Shown: piece after piece, positions 33,625 to 41,303 of the stretch
How positions within the stretch are numbered: position 1 is the first letter of the stretch
Layout: each line of letters starts with the position of its first letter
DNA from: DATAZK01 sp963731205
GTDB taxonomy: Bacteria; Actinomycetota; Actinomycetes; Frankiales; Frankiaceae
Assembly (NCBI GenBank): GCA_963731205.1
Contig: CAVSUJ010000001.1
Coordinates: 1,178,001 to 1,242,000 of the forward strand
Reading direction: 5' to 3'
DNA: 64,000 bases
The notes under the pieces: model-generated
What the model was told of the DNA's origin: nothing
Seen by the model: only the letters and a program-made list of their open reading frames with translations
The model's database searches: none
Program-made: the position numbers and the translations under genes

Positions 33625-34671
33625 ATGGATGGCTCGATCCACGACATGCGTCCCAGCGAGATCGGCCAGGAGTTCGCGGGCCTGCCGATGCCGCGCAAGC
33701 TCGAGATACTGACCGATCAGACCCGCCGGCCACAGCAGATGACCGGCCACAAGCGCTTCCCGTTCCCGGTGCCGAACGGCTGGTTCGTCGTCGCCCGCGC
33801 TGACGAACTCGCGCCGGGCGAGGTGATGCCGCTGTACTACTTCGGCCGCCATCTGGTGCTGTTTCGCACCGAGAGCGGTGTCCCGAGCCTGTTCGACGCG
33901 CACTGCCCACACCTTGGCGCCCATCTCGGAATCGGCGGCCGGGTCGAAGGCGAATCGATCCGCTGCCCCTTCCACGGCTGGCGCTACGCCGGCCCCAGCG
34001 GCACCTGCGTCGAGGTCCCGTACGACGACGTCGACTTCATCCCCAAGACCGCCAACGCCCGCGCGTATCCCACCATCGAGCGCAACCAGATGATCTGGGC
34101 GTGGCATCACCTCGAAGGCGAGCCGCCGGCGTATGACGTGCCGGTGGTCTCCGAGATCGGCGACCCGGAGTGGTCCGACATCGTGGTGCGCGAATTCCCG
34201 ATCGCCACCTGCTGTCAGGAGATGACCGAGAACAACGTCGACACCGTGCACTTCAAGTACGTCCACGGCAGCCCGGCCGTCCCTGAGGAGGAGTTCCTCA
34301 TCGACGGGCACTACAAGCGCTCCGTCGGCCAGGGCGGCAATTTCGTCCGCGAGGGCTACGGCCTCGGACTCGGCGTCCTGCGCTTGAAGAACTGGGTCAC
34401 GTTCATCTCCAGCACCACCCCGGTCGACGAGGAAAACGTCATCGTGCGCTGGATTTTCACCGCGCCGAAGGCAGCCGGTGAGGGTGAGGCCGAGAAGGCC
34501 GCCAAGGTCTTCACCGCGGCCGTCACCCAGGACATCCCGATCTGGGAGAACAAGATCTTCAAGAACCCGCCGGTGCTTCGGCCCATGGAGAAGGCCATCA
34601 CCGAAACGCGGCGCTGGTGCCGCCAGTTCTACTCCTACATCGACGAGACACATCCCGGGCTGCGGAGCTGA
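33625..34671 (+). CDS. Rieske 2Fe-2S oxygenase (3-ketosteroid 9-alpha-hydroxylase-like)
   Basis: A 348-residue terminal oxygenase. The Rieske cluster motif is CPHLGAHLG then CPFHGWRYAG (about 92-120), and the mononuclear iron site is NNVDTVHFKYVHG (about 205-217: Asp, His, His). The overall arrangement resembles KshA-type oxygenases that hydroxylate steroids and related cyclic lipids; substrate not proven. No ferredoxin or reductase gene is nearby, so electron partners come from elsewhere. ATG 33625 (or GTG 33622) begins the homologous region; the open frame continues far upstream without similarity. No ribosome site, so possibly leaderless. Confidence 0.88.
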   Translation: MDGSIHDMRPSEIGQEFAGLPMPRKLEILTDQTRRPQQMTGHKRFPFPVPNGWFVVARADELAPGEVMPLYYFGRHLVLFRTESGVPSLFDAHCPHLGAHLGIGGRVEGESIRCPFHGWRYAGPSGTCVEVPYDDVDFIPKTANARAYPTIERNQMIWAWHHLEGEPPAYDVPVVSEIGDPEWSDIVVREFPIATCCQEMTENNVDTVHFKYVHGSPAVPEEEFLIDGHYKRSVGQGGNFVREGYGLGLGVLRLKNWVTFISSTTPVDEENVIVRWIFTAPKAAGEGEAEKAAKVFTAAVTQDIPIWENKIFKNPPVLRPMEKAITETRRWCRQFYSYIDETHPGLRS

Positions 34672-34691
34672 CACCCGGTATTCACCCGCAG

Positions 34692-34973
34692 CTACTCGGT
34701 GGGATCACCGGCGGTGAAGCCCTCGATCTGTGACGCCGCAGCATCGGTCGCGGCCCATTCGGGATCCTGGTCGGTGCCGAGGTTCTCCCGGATGTGCCCC
34801 GGGAAGAGCGCGAAGTAGGCCTCGTCGGCTTGCTTGGCTCTCGCCAGCACCGGCGCGAACTCCGGATGCGAATGCCCGAGCGGAAGTGCCTCGCGCAGCC
34901 GATGGTGCGCGGCGAGCAACTCGGTGCGGGCAGCTTGCAGCTGCGGGGTCAGGTACCAATCGTCAACCGCCAT
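34692..34973 (-). CDS. Hypothetical protein (93 aa)
   Basis: A short, mostly helical protein starting MAVDDWYLTPQLQAARTELL and ending GFTAGDPTE; no family recognised. The regular spacing of hydrophobic residues and alanines (ELLAAHHRLREALPL, VLARAKQADEAYFALFP) suggests a two-helix hairpin. ATG 34973 is used; the frame extends upstream but overlaps the promoter of the SDR gene. Convergent with the Rieske gene (20 bp) and divergent from the SDR. Coding status is likely but not certain. Confidence 0.55.
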   Translation of the reverse strand: MAVDDWYLTPQLQAARTELLAAHHRLREALPLGHSHPEFAPVLARAKQADEAYFALFPGHIRENLGTDQDPEWAATDAAASQIEGFTAGDPTE

Positions 34974-35033
34974 GGTCGCGAACGTTAGACCCCGCCGAAG
35001 ATCTCGGCCAGTCCGTCTCGGTACGGTGCGGCC

Positions 35034-35771
35034 ATGGGACGAGACGGCAGACTCGAGGGCAAGGTCGCCATCATCACCGGAGCCGCGCGCGGCCAGGGCG
35101 CCGCACACGCGCGTCATTTCATCGCCGAAGGAGCGTCGGTACTGCTGGCCGACGTGCTCGATGAGGACGGTGCGAGTGTCGCCGGCGAGCTCGGCTCCCA
35201 AGCCGCGTACCGGCGGGTCGACGTCAGCTCACAGGCCGATTGGTCCGCGGCGATTGCCGAGGCGGCGGACCGCTTCGGCGGCGTCGACATTCTCATCAAC
35301 AATGCGGCGATCCATCACATCAAGGCCTTGGAGCACGAGAGCGAGGAGGTCTTCGAACGCTTCCTTCGCGTCAACCTCATCGGCGCGTTCCTCGGCATCC
35401 AGACCGTCATCCCGGCGATGCGCGCCCGCGGCGGCGGCTCGATCGTCAACGTCTCCTCGACCGCCGGTATGCGCGGCTACTTCGGCCACGGGGCCTATGC
35501 GGCGTCGAAGTGGGGGCTGCGCGGGCTGACGAAGGTGGCGGCGATCGAGCTGGGGCCCGACAAGATCCGGGTGAACTCCGTACATCCCGGGCCGATCCGC
35601 ACCGACATGATGCCGCAGGACGAGGCGAGCCTCGAACGCTTCCGCGGGCTGCCGCTCGGACGCCACGGCGAGCCCGAGGAAGTCTCCGAGCTCGTCTGCT
35701 TTCTCGCGTCCGACGCTGCCTCGTTCATCACCGGCCAGGAGCACATCATCGACGGCGGCTCTACCGCCTGA
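35034..35771 (+). CDS. SDR-family NAD(P)-dependent oxidoreductase (hydroxysteroid-dehydrogenase-like)
   Basis: A 245-residue classical SDR. It has the cofactor motif IITGAARGQGAAHARHF (TGxxxGxG, about 14-30), DILINNAAIHH (NNA), NVSSTAGM with the catalytic serine, YAASK (Tyr/Lys, about 155) and RVNSVHPGPIRTDMM. The pattern is close to 3-alpha/20-beta-hydroxysteroid dehydrogenases; the aspartate after the second strand (LLADVLDEDG) suggests NAD(H). It begins at ATG 35034 without a strong ribosome site. A long inverted repeat lies past the stop. Confidence 0.87.
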   Translation: MGRDGRLEGKVAIITGAARGQGAAHARHFIAEGASVLLADVLDEDGASVAGELGSQAAYRRVDVSSQADWSAAIAEAADRFGGVDILINNAAIHHIKALEHESEEVFERFLRVNLIGAFLGIQTVIPAMRARGGGSIVNVSSTAGMRGYFGHGAYAASKWGLRGLTKVAAIELGPDKIRVNSVHPGPIRTDMMPQDEASLERFRGLPLGRHGEPEEVSELVCFLASDAASFITGQEHIIDGGSTA

Positions 35772-35796
35772 CGAGACGAATCCCGGAACGCACCTC

Positions 35797-35852
35797 ACAC
35801 GCAATGCGGTGTGGTCAGGGGCTGGGCCCGGCTGGCACAGCGCATTGCGTGT
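35797..35852. repeat. 12-bp perfect inverted repeat between convergent genes
   Basis: ACACGCAATGCG (35797-35808) and CGCATTGCGTGT (35841-35852) are exact inverted copies separated by 32 bases, in the 112-bp space between the SDR gene and the convergent F420-type oxidoreductase. It could act as a bidirectional stem without T-runs; TCACA and TGTGA flank the arms loosely. Confidence 0.5.
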
Positions 35853-35883
35853 CCCTGTGAGCTGCGCTGCGCGCCGAGTTAGG

Positions 35884-36795
35884 TCAGATCCGATTCGACC
35901 CGAGATAGGTGGCCCCGAAGTCCTCCACGAACGCAAGGGTTTCGGCTTCGGTCGAGAAGTCCCATGCGAACGAAACCCAGGTCGCCCCGATCTCCGCGAT
36001 GCGGCCCAGCGCGTCGCGGTGCCGCTCGACCTCGACGCCTGATTTCAGGATCGAATCGTCGGTGTAGAGCACCATCACGTCGAGCTGCTCGGCGCGCTCC
36101 CCCGCCTGCTCCTTCAGATCGCGTACCGCCGCGGCGATGTCGTCGAGCCCGGAGAAGTGGGCCGTGCGCGTGGTGGTCGCCATCTCGGGCGGACCGCTCA
36201 TCGGCATCCAGCCATGGGCCTTCGTGGCGACCCGGCGGCGGGTGATCTTCGCGTTGCCCCCGATCCAGATGGGGATGGTGCGACCCTTCGGCGACGGCCT
36301 GGCGATGATGTCGCGGGCGTCGAAATGCTTGCCGCTGTAGCTGAATCGCTCGCCGCTCCAGTGCATCGGCAGCACTTCGAGCGCCTCGTCCATCAGGTCG
36401 TTGCGTTCGTTGAAGTCGACGCCTAGGGAGAAGAACTCCGTCTTCAGATAGCCGGTACCGAGACCGAGGATGAAGCGGCCGCCCGAAATCATGTCGACGC
36501 TCGCCGCGGCCTTCGCCAGCAGCAGCGGGTTGCGATACGGCGCCACCGACAGGTAGGTCAGCAGCTTCAGGCGCTCGGTCACGGCAGCCGCGGCGGCGAG
36601 CGCCACGAACGGGTCCAGGGTCTGGTGACCGCCGCCCTCCGCGAGCCAGCGATAGCCGGGCGCCGGGTGCTCGGTGAACGCCACGCCGTCCCAGTCCGCG
36701 GCCTCGAGTGCCCGGGCGACGGTCAGCACCCCGCCCGCGTCGAAGAGGTCACGCTCGATGCCGATCGGCTCGGGATGCTGCATCAGATATTTCAC
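35884..36795 (-). CDS. LLM-class F420-dependent oxidoreductase
   Basis: A 303-residue luciferase-like TIM-barrel protein. Visible: GVAFTEHPAPGYRW (about 37), LLTYLSVAPYRNPLLLAKAA (about 78), DMISGGRFILGLGTGYLKTE (about 100) and PIWIGGNAKITRRRVATKAHGW with its last part around residue 190. The family uses F420 (or FMN) to oxidise or reduce organic substrates by hydride transfer. Start is GTG 36795; the promoter region before the small plus-strand gene is short. Substrate unknown. Confidence 0.85.
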   Translation of the reverse strand: MKYLMQHPEPIGIERDLFDAGGVLTVARALEAADWDGVAFTEHPAPGYRWLAEGGGHQTLDPFVALAAAAAVTERLKLLTYLSVAPYRNPLLLAKAAASVDMISGGRFILGLGTGYLKTEFFSLGVDFNERNDLMDEALEVLPMHWSGERFSYSGKHFDARDIIARPSPKGRTIPIWIGGNAKITRRRVATKAHGWMPMSGPPEMATTTRTAHFSGLDDIAAAVRDLKEQAGERAEQLDVMVLYTDDSILKSGVEVERHRDALGRIAEIGATWVSFAWDFSTEAETLAFVEDFGATYLGSNRI

Positions 36796-36875
36796 GCGCC
36801 CAGCTTCACATATCGGCAGGGGTGCATCATCCAGGGACCAGCAGTATCCGCCGACGCGAGTGGAAACGAGGACCG

Positions 36876-37046
36876 ATGGCGACGTACAAGATCGTCTACG
36901 GCGACAGCGAGCAGGTCGTCCGCGAGACCTACGACAATGTCGACGACCTGCAGCGCGAAGACGGCTGGCTCGTCCTCTTCCGCGGCGACGAGGCGATCCT
37001 GCGGGTGCAGGAGGCTCACGTGCAGTCGGTCGAAGAGGTCAGCTGA
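36876..37046 (+). CDS. Small conserved-looking hypothetical protein (56 aa)
   Basis: ATG 36876 opens a 56-residue acidic protein with GAGGA 5 bp upstream. Segments MATYKIVYGDSEQ, NVDDLQREDGWLVLFRGD and ILRVQEAHVQSVEEVS suggest a small antiparallel beta sheet. It has the codon bias of real genes here and stands alone between a divergent and a convergent neighbour. No family is recognised. Confidence 0.6.
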   Translation: MATYKIVYGDSEQVVRETYDNVDDLQREDGWLVLFRGDEAILRVQEAHVQSVEEVS

Positions 37047-37072
37047 CGCTGCGAGTGTCGGGACCGCGGCTG

Positions 37073-37774
37073 TCAGGGCTGGAACCGATAGCCCATGCCG
37101 GGTTCGGTGAGCAGGTGACGCGGATGGCCGGGCTCGGGTTCGAGCTTGCGGCGCAGTTGGGCGATGTAGATACGCAAGTAGCTGCTGTCGGTGTAGCCCT
37201 GCTGCCCGCGAAGCTCGGCGAGCAGGGCGGCCTGCGTGATCAGCCGGCCGGGGTGGGCCAGCAGGCGGCTGAGCAGCCGCCACTCGTTGGGGGTCAGCGC
37301 CACCCGCTCGGGTCGGCCGTCGGCGCCCGGACGCTCGGCGGTCATGGCTGCCAGGTCGATACTCGTGTCGCCTACCTTGACGAGCGCCTGGGCGTCGAGC
37401 GTCACGGCGCGGCGGGTGGCGGCACGCAGCCGCGCCACGAGTTCGTTGACGTCGAAGGGCTTCGTGACGTAGTCATCGGCGCCGGCTTCGAGCGCGTCGA
37501 CTTTGTCGCCGCTGCTGGTGCGGCCCGACAGCACGACGATCGGGGTACGTGAATAGGCACGGACGGCGCGGATGATGTCCATGCCGTCGAGGTCCGGGAG
37601 CCCCAGGTCGAGGACGATGACGTCCGGAGTGTGTGCCGCGGCCTGGTTGAGCGCATCGCCGCCGTCGGCAGCAGTGCTGACGTGGTAGCCCCGTGCGCTG
37701 AGATTGAGCGCCAGTGCCCGGCTGATATCAGGGTCGTCCTCGACCACCAGCACGCGTGTCTGCTGCTCGGTCAT
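37073..37774 (-). CDS. kdpE: KdpE, OmpR-family response regulator
   Basis: A 233-residue response regulator. The receiver domain has acidic residues VVEDDPD (about 10-14), phospho-acceptor VIVLDLGLPDLDG (about Asp55) and YVTKPFD (Lys about 104). The C-terminal winged helix (about 140-230) contains LTPNEWRLLSRLLAHPG and YLRIYIAQLRRKLEP. It controls the kdp potassium-transport operon in response to KdpD. ATG 37774 follows GAGG and overlaps the kdpD end by 47 bp. It is intact, whereas kdpD is not. The 11-bp direct-repeat array at 45330-45422 has the layout expected of its binding sites. Confidence 0.93.
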   Translation of the reverse strand: MTEQQTRVLVVEDDPDISRALALNLSARGYHVSTAADGGDALNQAAAHTPDVIVLDLGLPDLDGMDIIRAVRAYSRTPIVVLSGRTSSGDKVDALEAGADDYVTKPFDVNELVARLRAATRRAVTLDAQALVKVGDTSIDLAAMTAERPGADGRPERVALTPNEWRLLSRLLAHPGRLITQAALLAELRGQQGYTDSSYLRIYIAQLRRKLEPEPGHPRHLLTEPGMGYRFQP

Positions 37775-40361
37775 CGGGCAGCCTCGGAGTGTCGCGGGCC
37801 CGGGCGCTTGCCAACGGCAGGGAGATGATGACCGTCAGGCCGCCACCCGGGGTGTCGTCCATCGTCAGTGAGCCGCCCATGGCCTCGGTGAAGCCGCGGG
37901 CGATCGCGAGGCCCAGCCCGACGCCGGGGCTGCCCGTCGTGGACAGGTCATCGCGCCGCTGAAAGGGCGCAAACGCCTGCTCCCGCTCATCTTCCGGGAT
38001 GCCGGGGCCCCGGTCGATCACCCTCAGCTCGACGTTCGCGCCATGTGCGCTTCCGGTCAGCAGAACGGGCCGCTCAGGTGGGTTGTAACGCAGCGCGTTC
38101 TGCACGATGTTGGCGATGACGCGATCGAGCAGACCCGGATCGGCAAGCACCTCGGGCAGGTCGGTCGCCACGTCGACCTCGACCGATCCCGGCGGCGCCC
38201 CGAGGTGATCGACGGTGACGCTGACGACCTCCTCCAGACCGAGTGGGCGGGGAAAGACCGACAGCACATCAGCTTGCAGCCGCGAGAGATCCAGCAGGTT
38301 GGTGACGAGTTCGGTCAGCCGGTCCAGCGCCGCATCAGCGCTCGCCAGGAGTTGCTGACGGTCAGATTCCAGCCAGTCCACTTCATGCGAGCGCAGGCTG
38401 GTGACGGTGGCTTTGGCAACCGCGAGCGGGCTGCGCAGGTCGTGACTGACGGCGTTGAGCAAAGCGGTGCGCATCCGGTCGGCCTCGCGCGCCGGTATCG
38501 CCTCGGCGGCTGCCTCGCGGAGCTGTCGCTGCTGGTACGCCACGGCCACCTCGGCGGCGAACGCGGCGAGCACCCGGCGGTCCTCGGCGGGCAAGCTGAC
38601 GGCCGCGCAACACCAGCGCGAGGTCGTCGTCGACGGGCACCTCGATGTCGCCCTCCTCGGGCTGCATGCACGGCTGGTCGCCGACGCTCGCCAGGCAGGT
38701 CCACGTCCCGCGCAGGGTGCCGGTACGCATCGCCTGCCCCGCACCACCCTCGCTGCCGGGAGCGTCGTTGGTGCGCCGCAGCAGGCTGACGGCGTTCATC
38801 CCGAACGTCTCCAGCACCCGGTCCAGCAAGGCCGGCAGGGCTTGCTCGCCACGCAGCAGGCTGCCGGCGAGCGTGAACAGCGTTTCGGCTTCGGCGCTCG
38901 ACCGGGCGGCCTCGGTGCTGCGCCTGGCCGCGATGTCGACGACGACGCTGACCAGGCCGGCGACGACCACGTAAACAGCGAGCGCGACGACGTTGTCGAC
39001 GTTGTAAATGGTGAAGCTGTGGATGGGCGGGGCGAAATACCAGTTGAGCACCAGCGCGCTGATGATCGCGGCGGCCAGTGCCGGGAAGATGCCGCCGACC
39101 AGGGCCACCACCACGACGATCAGCAGGTAGATGAGCGCGTCACTGGCGAGGGTCGTGTGGTGGCGAACCCCAGCAAGCGCAGGCGTTATCGCCACGAGGG
39201 CGAGAGCGCCGACGAGCGCGCCGAGCAGCCGCCGGCGAGGGGTGAGGCCGCCGCCGAGCCTGGGCAGCCCGCGCCCCTTTCCGATGTAGTCGTGGCTGAC
39301 CATGTGGACATCGATCGGGCCCGACAGCCGCGTCACCGTCGCCCCCACCCCGGCGCCGGTGAGGGCGGCACGCAGCGGCGAGCGGCGGCTGCCGCCGAGC
39401 ACGATCTGGGTCGCGTTGTGAGCCCGCGCGAAGTCCAGCAGCGCGCGCGGGACATCGTCGCCGATCACCGAGTGGTAGCTCGCGCCGAGCGACTCCGCCA
39501 GCAGCCGTTGCGACGCGAGTGCGCGATGCTGGAGCCGGTCAGCCCGTCGCTGCGGGCCACATGGACGGCGAGCATCTCGCCGCCGGTGGCCCGGGCGGCG
39601 ATACGGGCGCCGCGGCGCAGCAGGGTGTCGCCTTCAGGCCCACCGGTGAGAGCCACGACCACCCGCTCGCGGGTCTCCCACGTCCCCTCGATGCCGTGCT
39701 GCTCGCGATAGCGCTGCAGGCCGTCGTCGACGGCGTCGGCGAGCCACAGCAGGGCCAGTTCGCGCAGCGCCGTGAGGTTGCCGGTCCGGAAATAGTTGCC
39801 GAGCGCCGCGTCGACCTTCTCGGGCGCGTAGATGTTTCCGTGGGCCATCCGGCGGCGCAGCGCCTCCGGCGTCATGTCGACGAGTTCCACCTGATCGGCG
39901 GCCCGCACCACAGAATCGGGGACGGTCTCGCGCTGCGGGATGCCGGTGATGGCTTCGACGACGTCGTTGACCGATTCCAGGTGCTGGATGTTGACCGTGC
40001 TGATGACGTCGATGCCGGCCTCGAGCAGGAGTTCCACGTCCTGCCAGCGCTTCTCGTGCGCCGAGCCAGGCACGTTGGTGTGAGCCAGCTCGTCGACCAG
40101 CGCCACCCGCGGCCGCCGGGCCAGCACCGCCTCGGTGTCCATCTCGCTGAAGCTGGCGCCCCGGTAGCTCATCTGCTTGCGCGGGATGAGTTCCAGACCC
40201 TGCAGCTTTTCCGCCGTGCGCGGGCGATTGTGCGTCTCGGCGAAGCCCACGACGACATCAGTGCCGCGGCCGGCCCGGCGATGACCCTCATCGAGCATCG
40301 CCATCGTCTTGCCCACCCCTGGCGCTGCACCGAGGTAGACCCGCAACCGCCCGCGTGCCAT
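37728..40361 (-). pseudogene. kdpD: kdpD sensor kinase, interrupted by two frameshifts
   Basis: The full KdpD order is present but in two reading frames. From ATG 40361: the KdpD N-terminal domain (YLGAAPGVGKTMAMLDEGH, VALVDELAHTNVPGS) into the universal-stress segment, then a shift near 39521-39527. From there to about 38598: the rest of the USP part, four membrane helices (LLGALVGALALVAITPALAG; LIYLLIVVVVALVGGIFPAL) and the GAF-like domain. Near 38590-38605 a second shift returns to the first frame for the kinase core (AVSHDLRSPLAVAKATVTSL H-box, NALRYNPPERP N-box, GVGLGLAIARGF G-box). The first frame stops at TGA 39465, which overlaps a GTG (39468) in the second. Either a sequencing artefact or a broken sensor; it is 10 bp after kdpC. 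Confidence 0.85.
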
Positions 40362-40371
40362 GCCTAGGCCT

Positions 40372-41301
40372 TCACTTGCCGTTGGAGGGCTGGTAGGGAT
40401 AGAGGCGGTCGAGCGCGAGGTTGGCTTCCAGGACGTTCACCCGGGGCTGACCGAGGAAGCCGAGATCGCGTCCGGCCCTGTACTTGTCGATGACGGCAAG
40501 CACCTGAGCGGTGGTGATGCCGCGCGCCTTGGCGACGCGGGGCGCCTGCAGATCGGCATAAGCCGGGCTGATCTGCGGGTCGAGCCCGGAGCCGCTGGCG
40601 GTGACGGCGTCAGCGGGCACGGCCGGATGTGCCGGTGCGTTGCCGCGGATCGGCACGATCTGGCCCGTGGAGTAATCGGCGCCGCCCTCCCCATGCATTT
40701 GCTCCGCAAAACTCCCACACTCCACCTTCACACCCTTGTAGGTCGCGATGAACGGCTTGGTCGGGCAGGCCTCGTTGACGCTCACCACCCGGCTGATCTT
40801 CCCCGCATACCCGGGACCCGTCCAGAACACCGCGAGCACCGCCCCGACCCCGCTGGGGGTGCAGAAAGGCCTTGAGCCATCGACATGTTCGAGCTTGCCG
40901 ACAGCCAGGCTGCGGCTGCACACCTGCGTCAGCAACGACTGCTTGCCGGTGTCGCCCTTCACCTTCGGGTCGGGCAGGGTGTCGACGATCGACTCCGGGC
41001 CGAGGTTCGATGCGCTCGAGGCGGTCGGGTCGTAGCCGGCACCTGCCGCCGACGGCCGCGACTGCAGGTACTGCACCAGCGGGTTGCCGTTCTTGTCCGT
41101 GAACGATTGCCCGATCAGTGTCGAGCCGACGACCTTTCCGTCGACCTTGACGAGCGAGCCGTCGGCCCGCGACTGCAGCCCGGGAATCTGAGCGACCGCC
41201 GTGACCGCCAGCGGGTAGAGCACCCCGAAGATGACAGTGAAGATGATGAGAATCCGCAGTGCCGCCGCATGCTGGCGAAGGGCAGAGAACAAGCGCGCCA
41301 T
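40372..41301 (-). CDS. kdpC: KdpC, potassium-transporting ATPase C subunit, long form
   Basis: A 309-residue KdpC. One N-terminal membrane helix (LRILIIFTVIFGVLYPLAVT, about 15-34) is followed by the periplasmic-side domain with VVGSTLIGQSF and LQSRPSAAGAGYDPTASSAS. The conserved end is VTASGSGLDPQISPAYADLQ, PRVAKARGIT and NVLEANLALDRL. About 115 residues (roughly 105-222) are inserted before the VTASGSGLDP motif compared with the usual ~190-residue KdpC. The insert carries four cysteines (about 128, 147, 179, 195). It stabilises the KdpAB complex. Two bases separate it from the kdpB stop. Confidence 0.93.
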   Translation of the reverse strand: MARLFSALRQHAAALRILIIFTVIFGVLYPLAVTAVAQIPGLQSRADGSLVKVDGKVVGSTLIGQSFTDKNGNPLVQYLQSRPSAAGAGYDPTASSASNLGPESIVDTLPDPKVKGDTGKQSLLTQVCSRSLAVGKLEHVDGSRPFCTPSGVGAVLAVFWTGPGYAGKISRVVSVNEACPTKPFIATYKGVKVECGSFAEQMHGEGGADYSTGQIVPIRGNAPAHPAVPADAVTASGSGLDPQISPAYADLQAPRVAKARGITTAQVLAVIDKYRAGRDLGFLGQPRVNVLEANLALDRLYPYQPSNGK

Positions 41302-41303
41302 GG

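Noticed and set aside
35015..35032. CAGTCCGTCTCGGTACGG as a sixth cluster operator.
   Set aside because: Only the TCGGTAC half matches; the other half and the divergent-pair context of the cluster are missing.
37047..37072. Terminator between the 56-residue gene and kdpE.
   Set aside because: The 26-bp gap has no stem with adjacent T-run.
38590..39527. Programmed ribosomal frameshifting in kdpD.
   Set aside because: No slippery heptamer or downstream stem was seen at either position, and KdpD is not known to need it.
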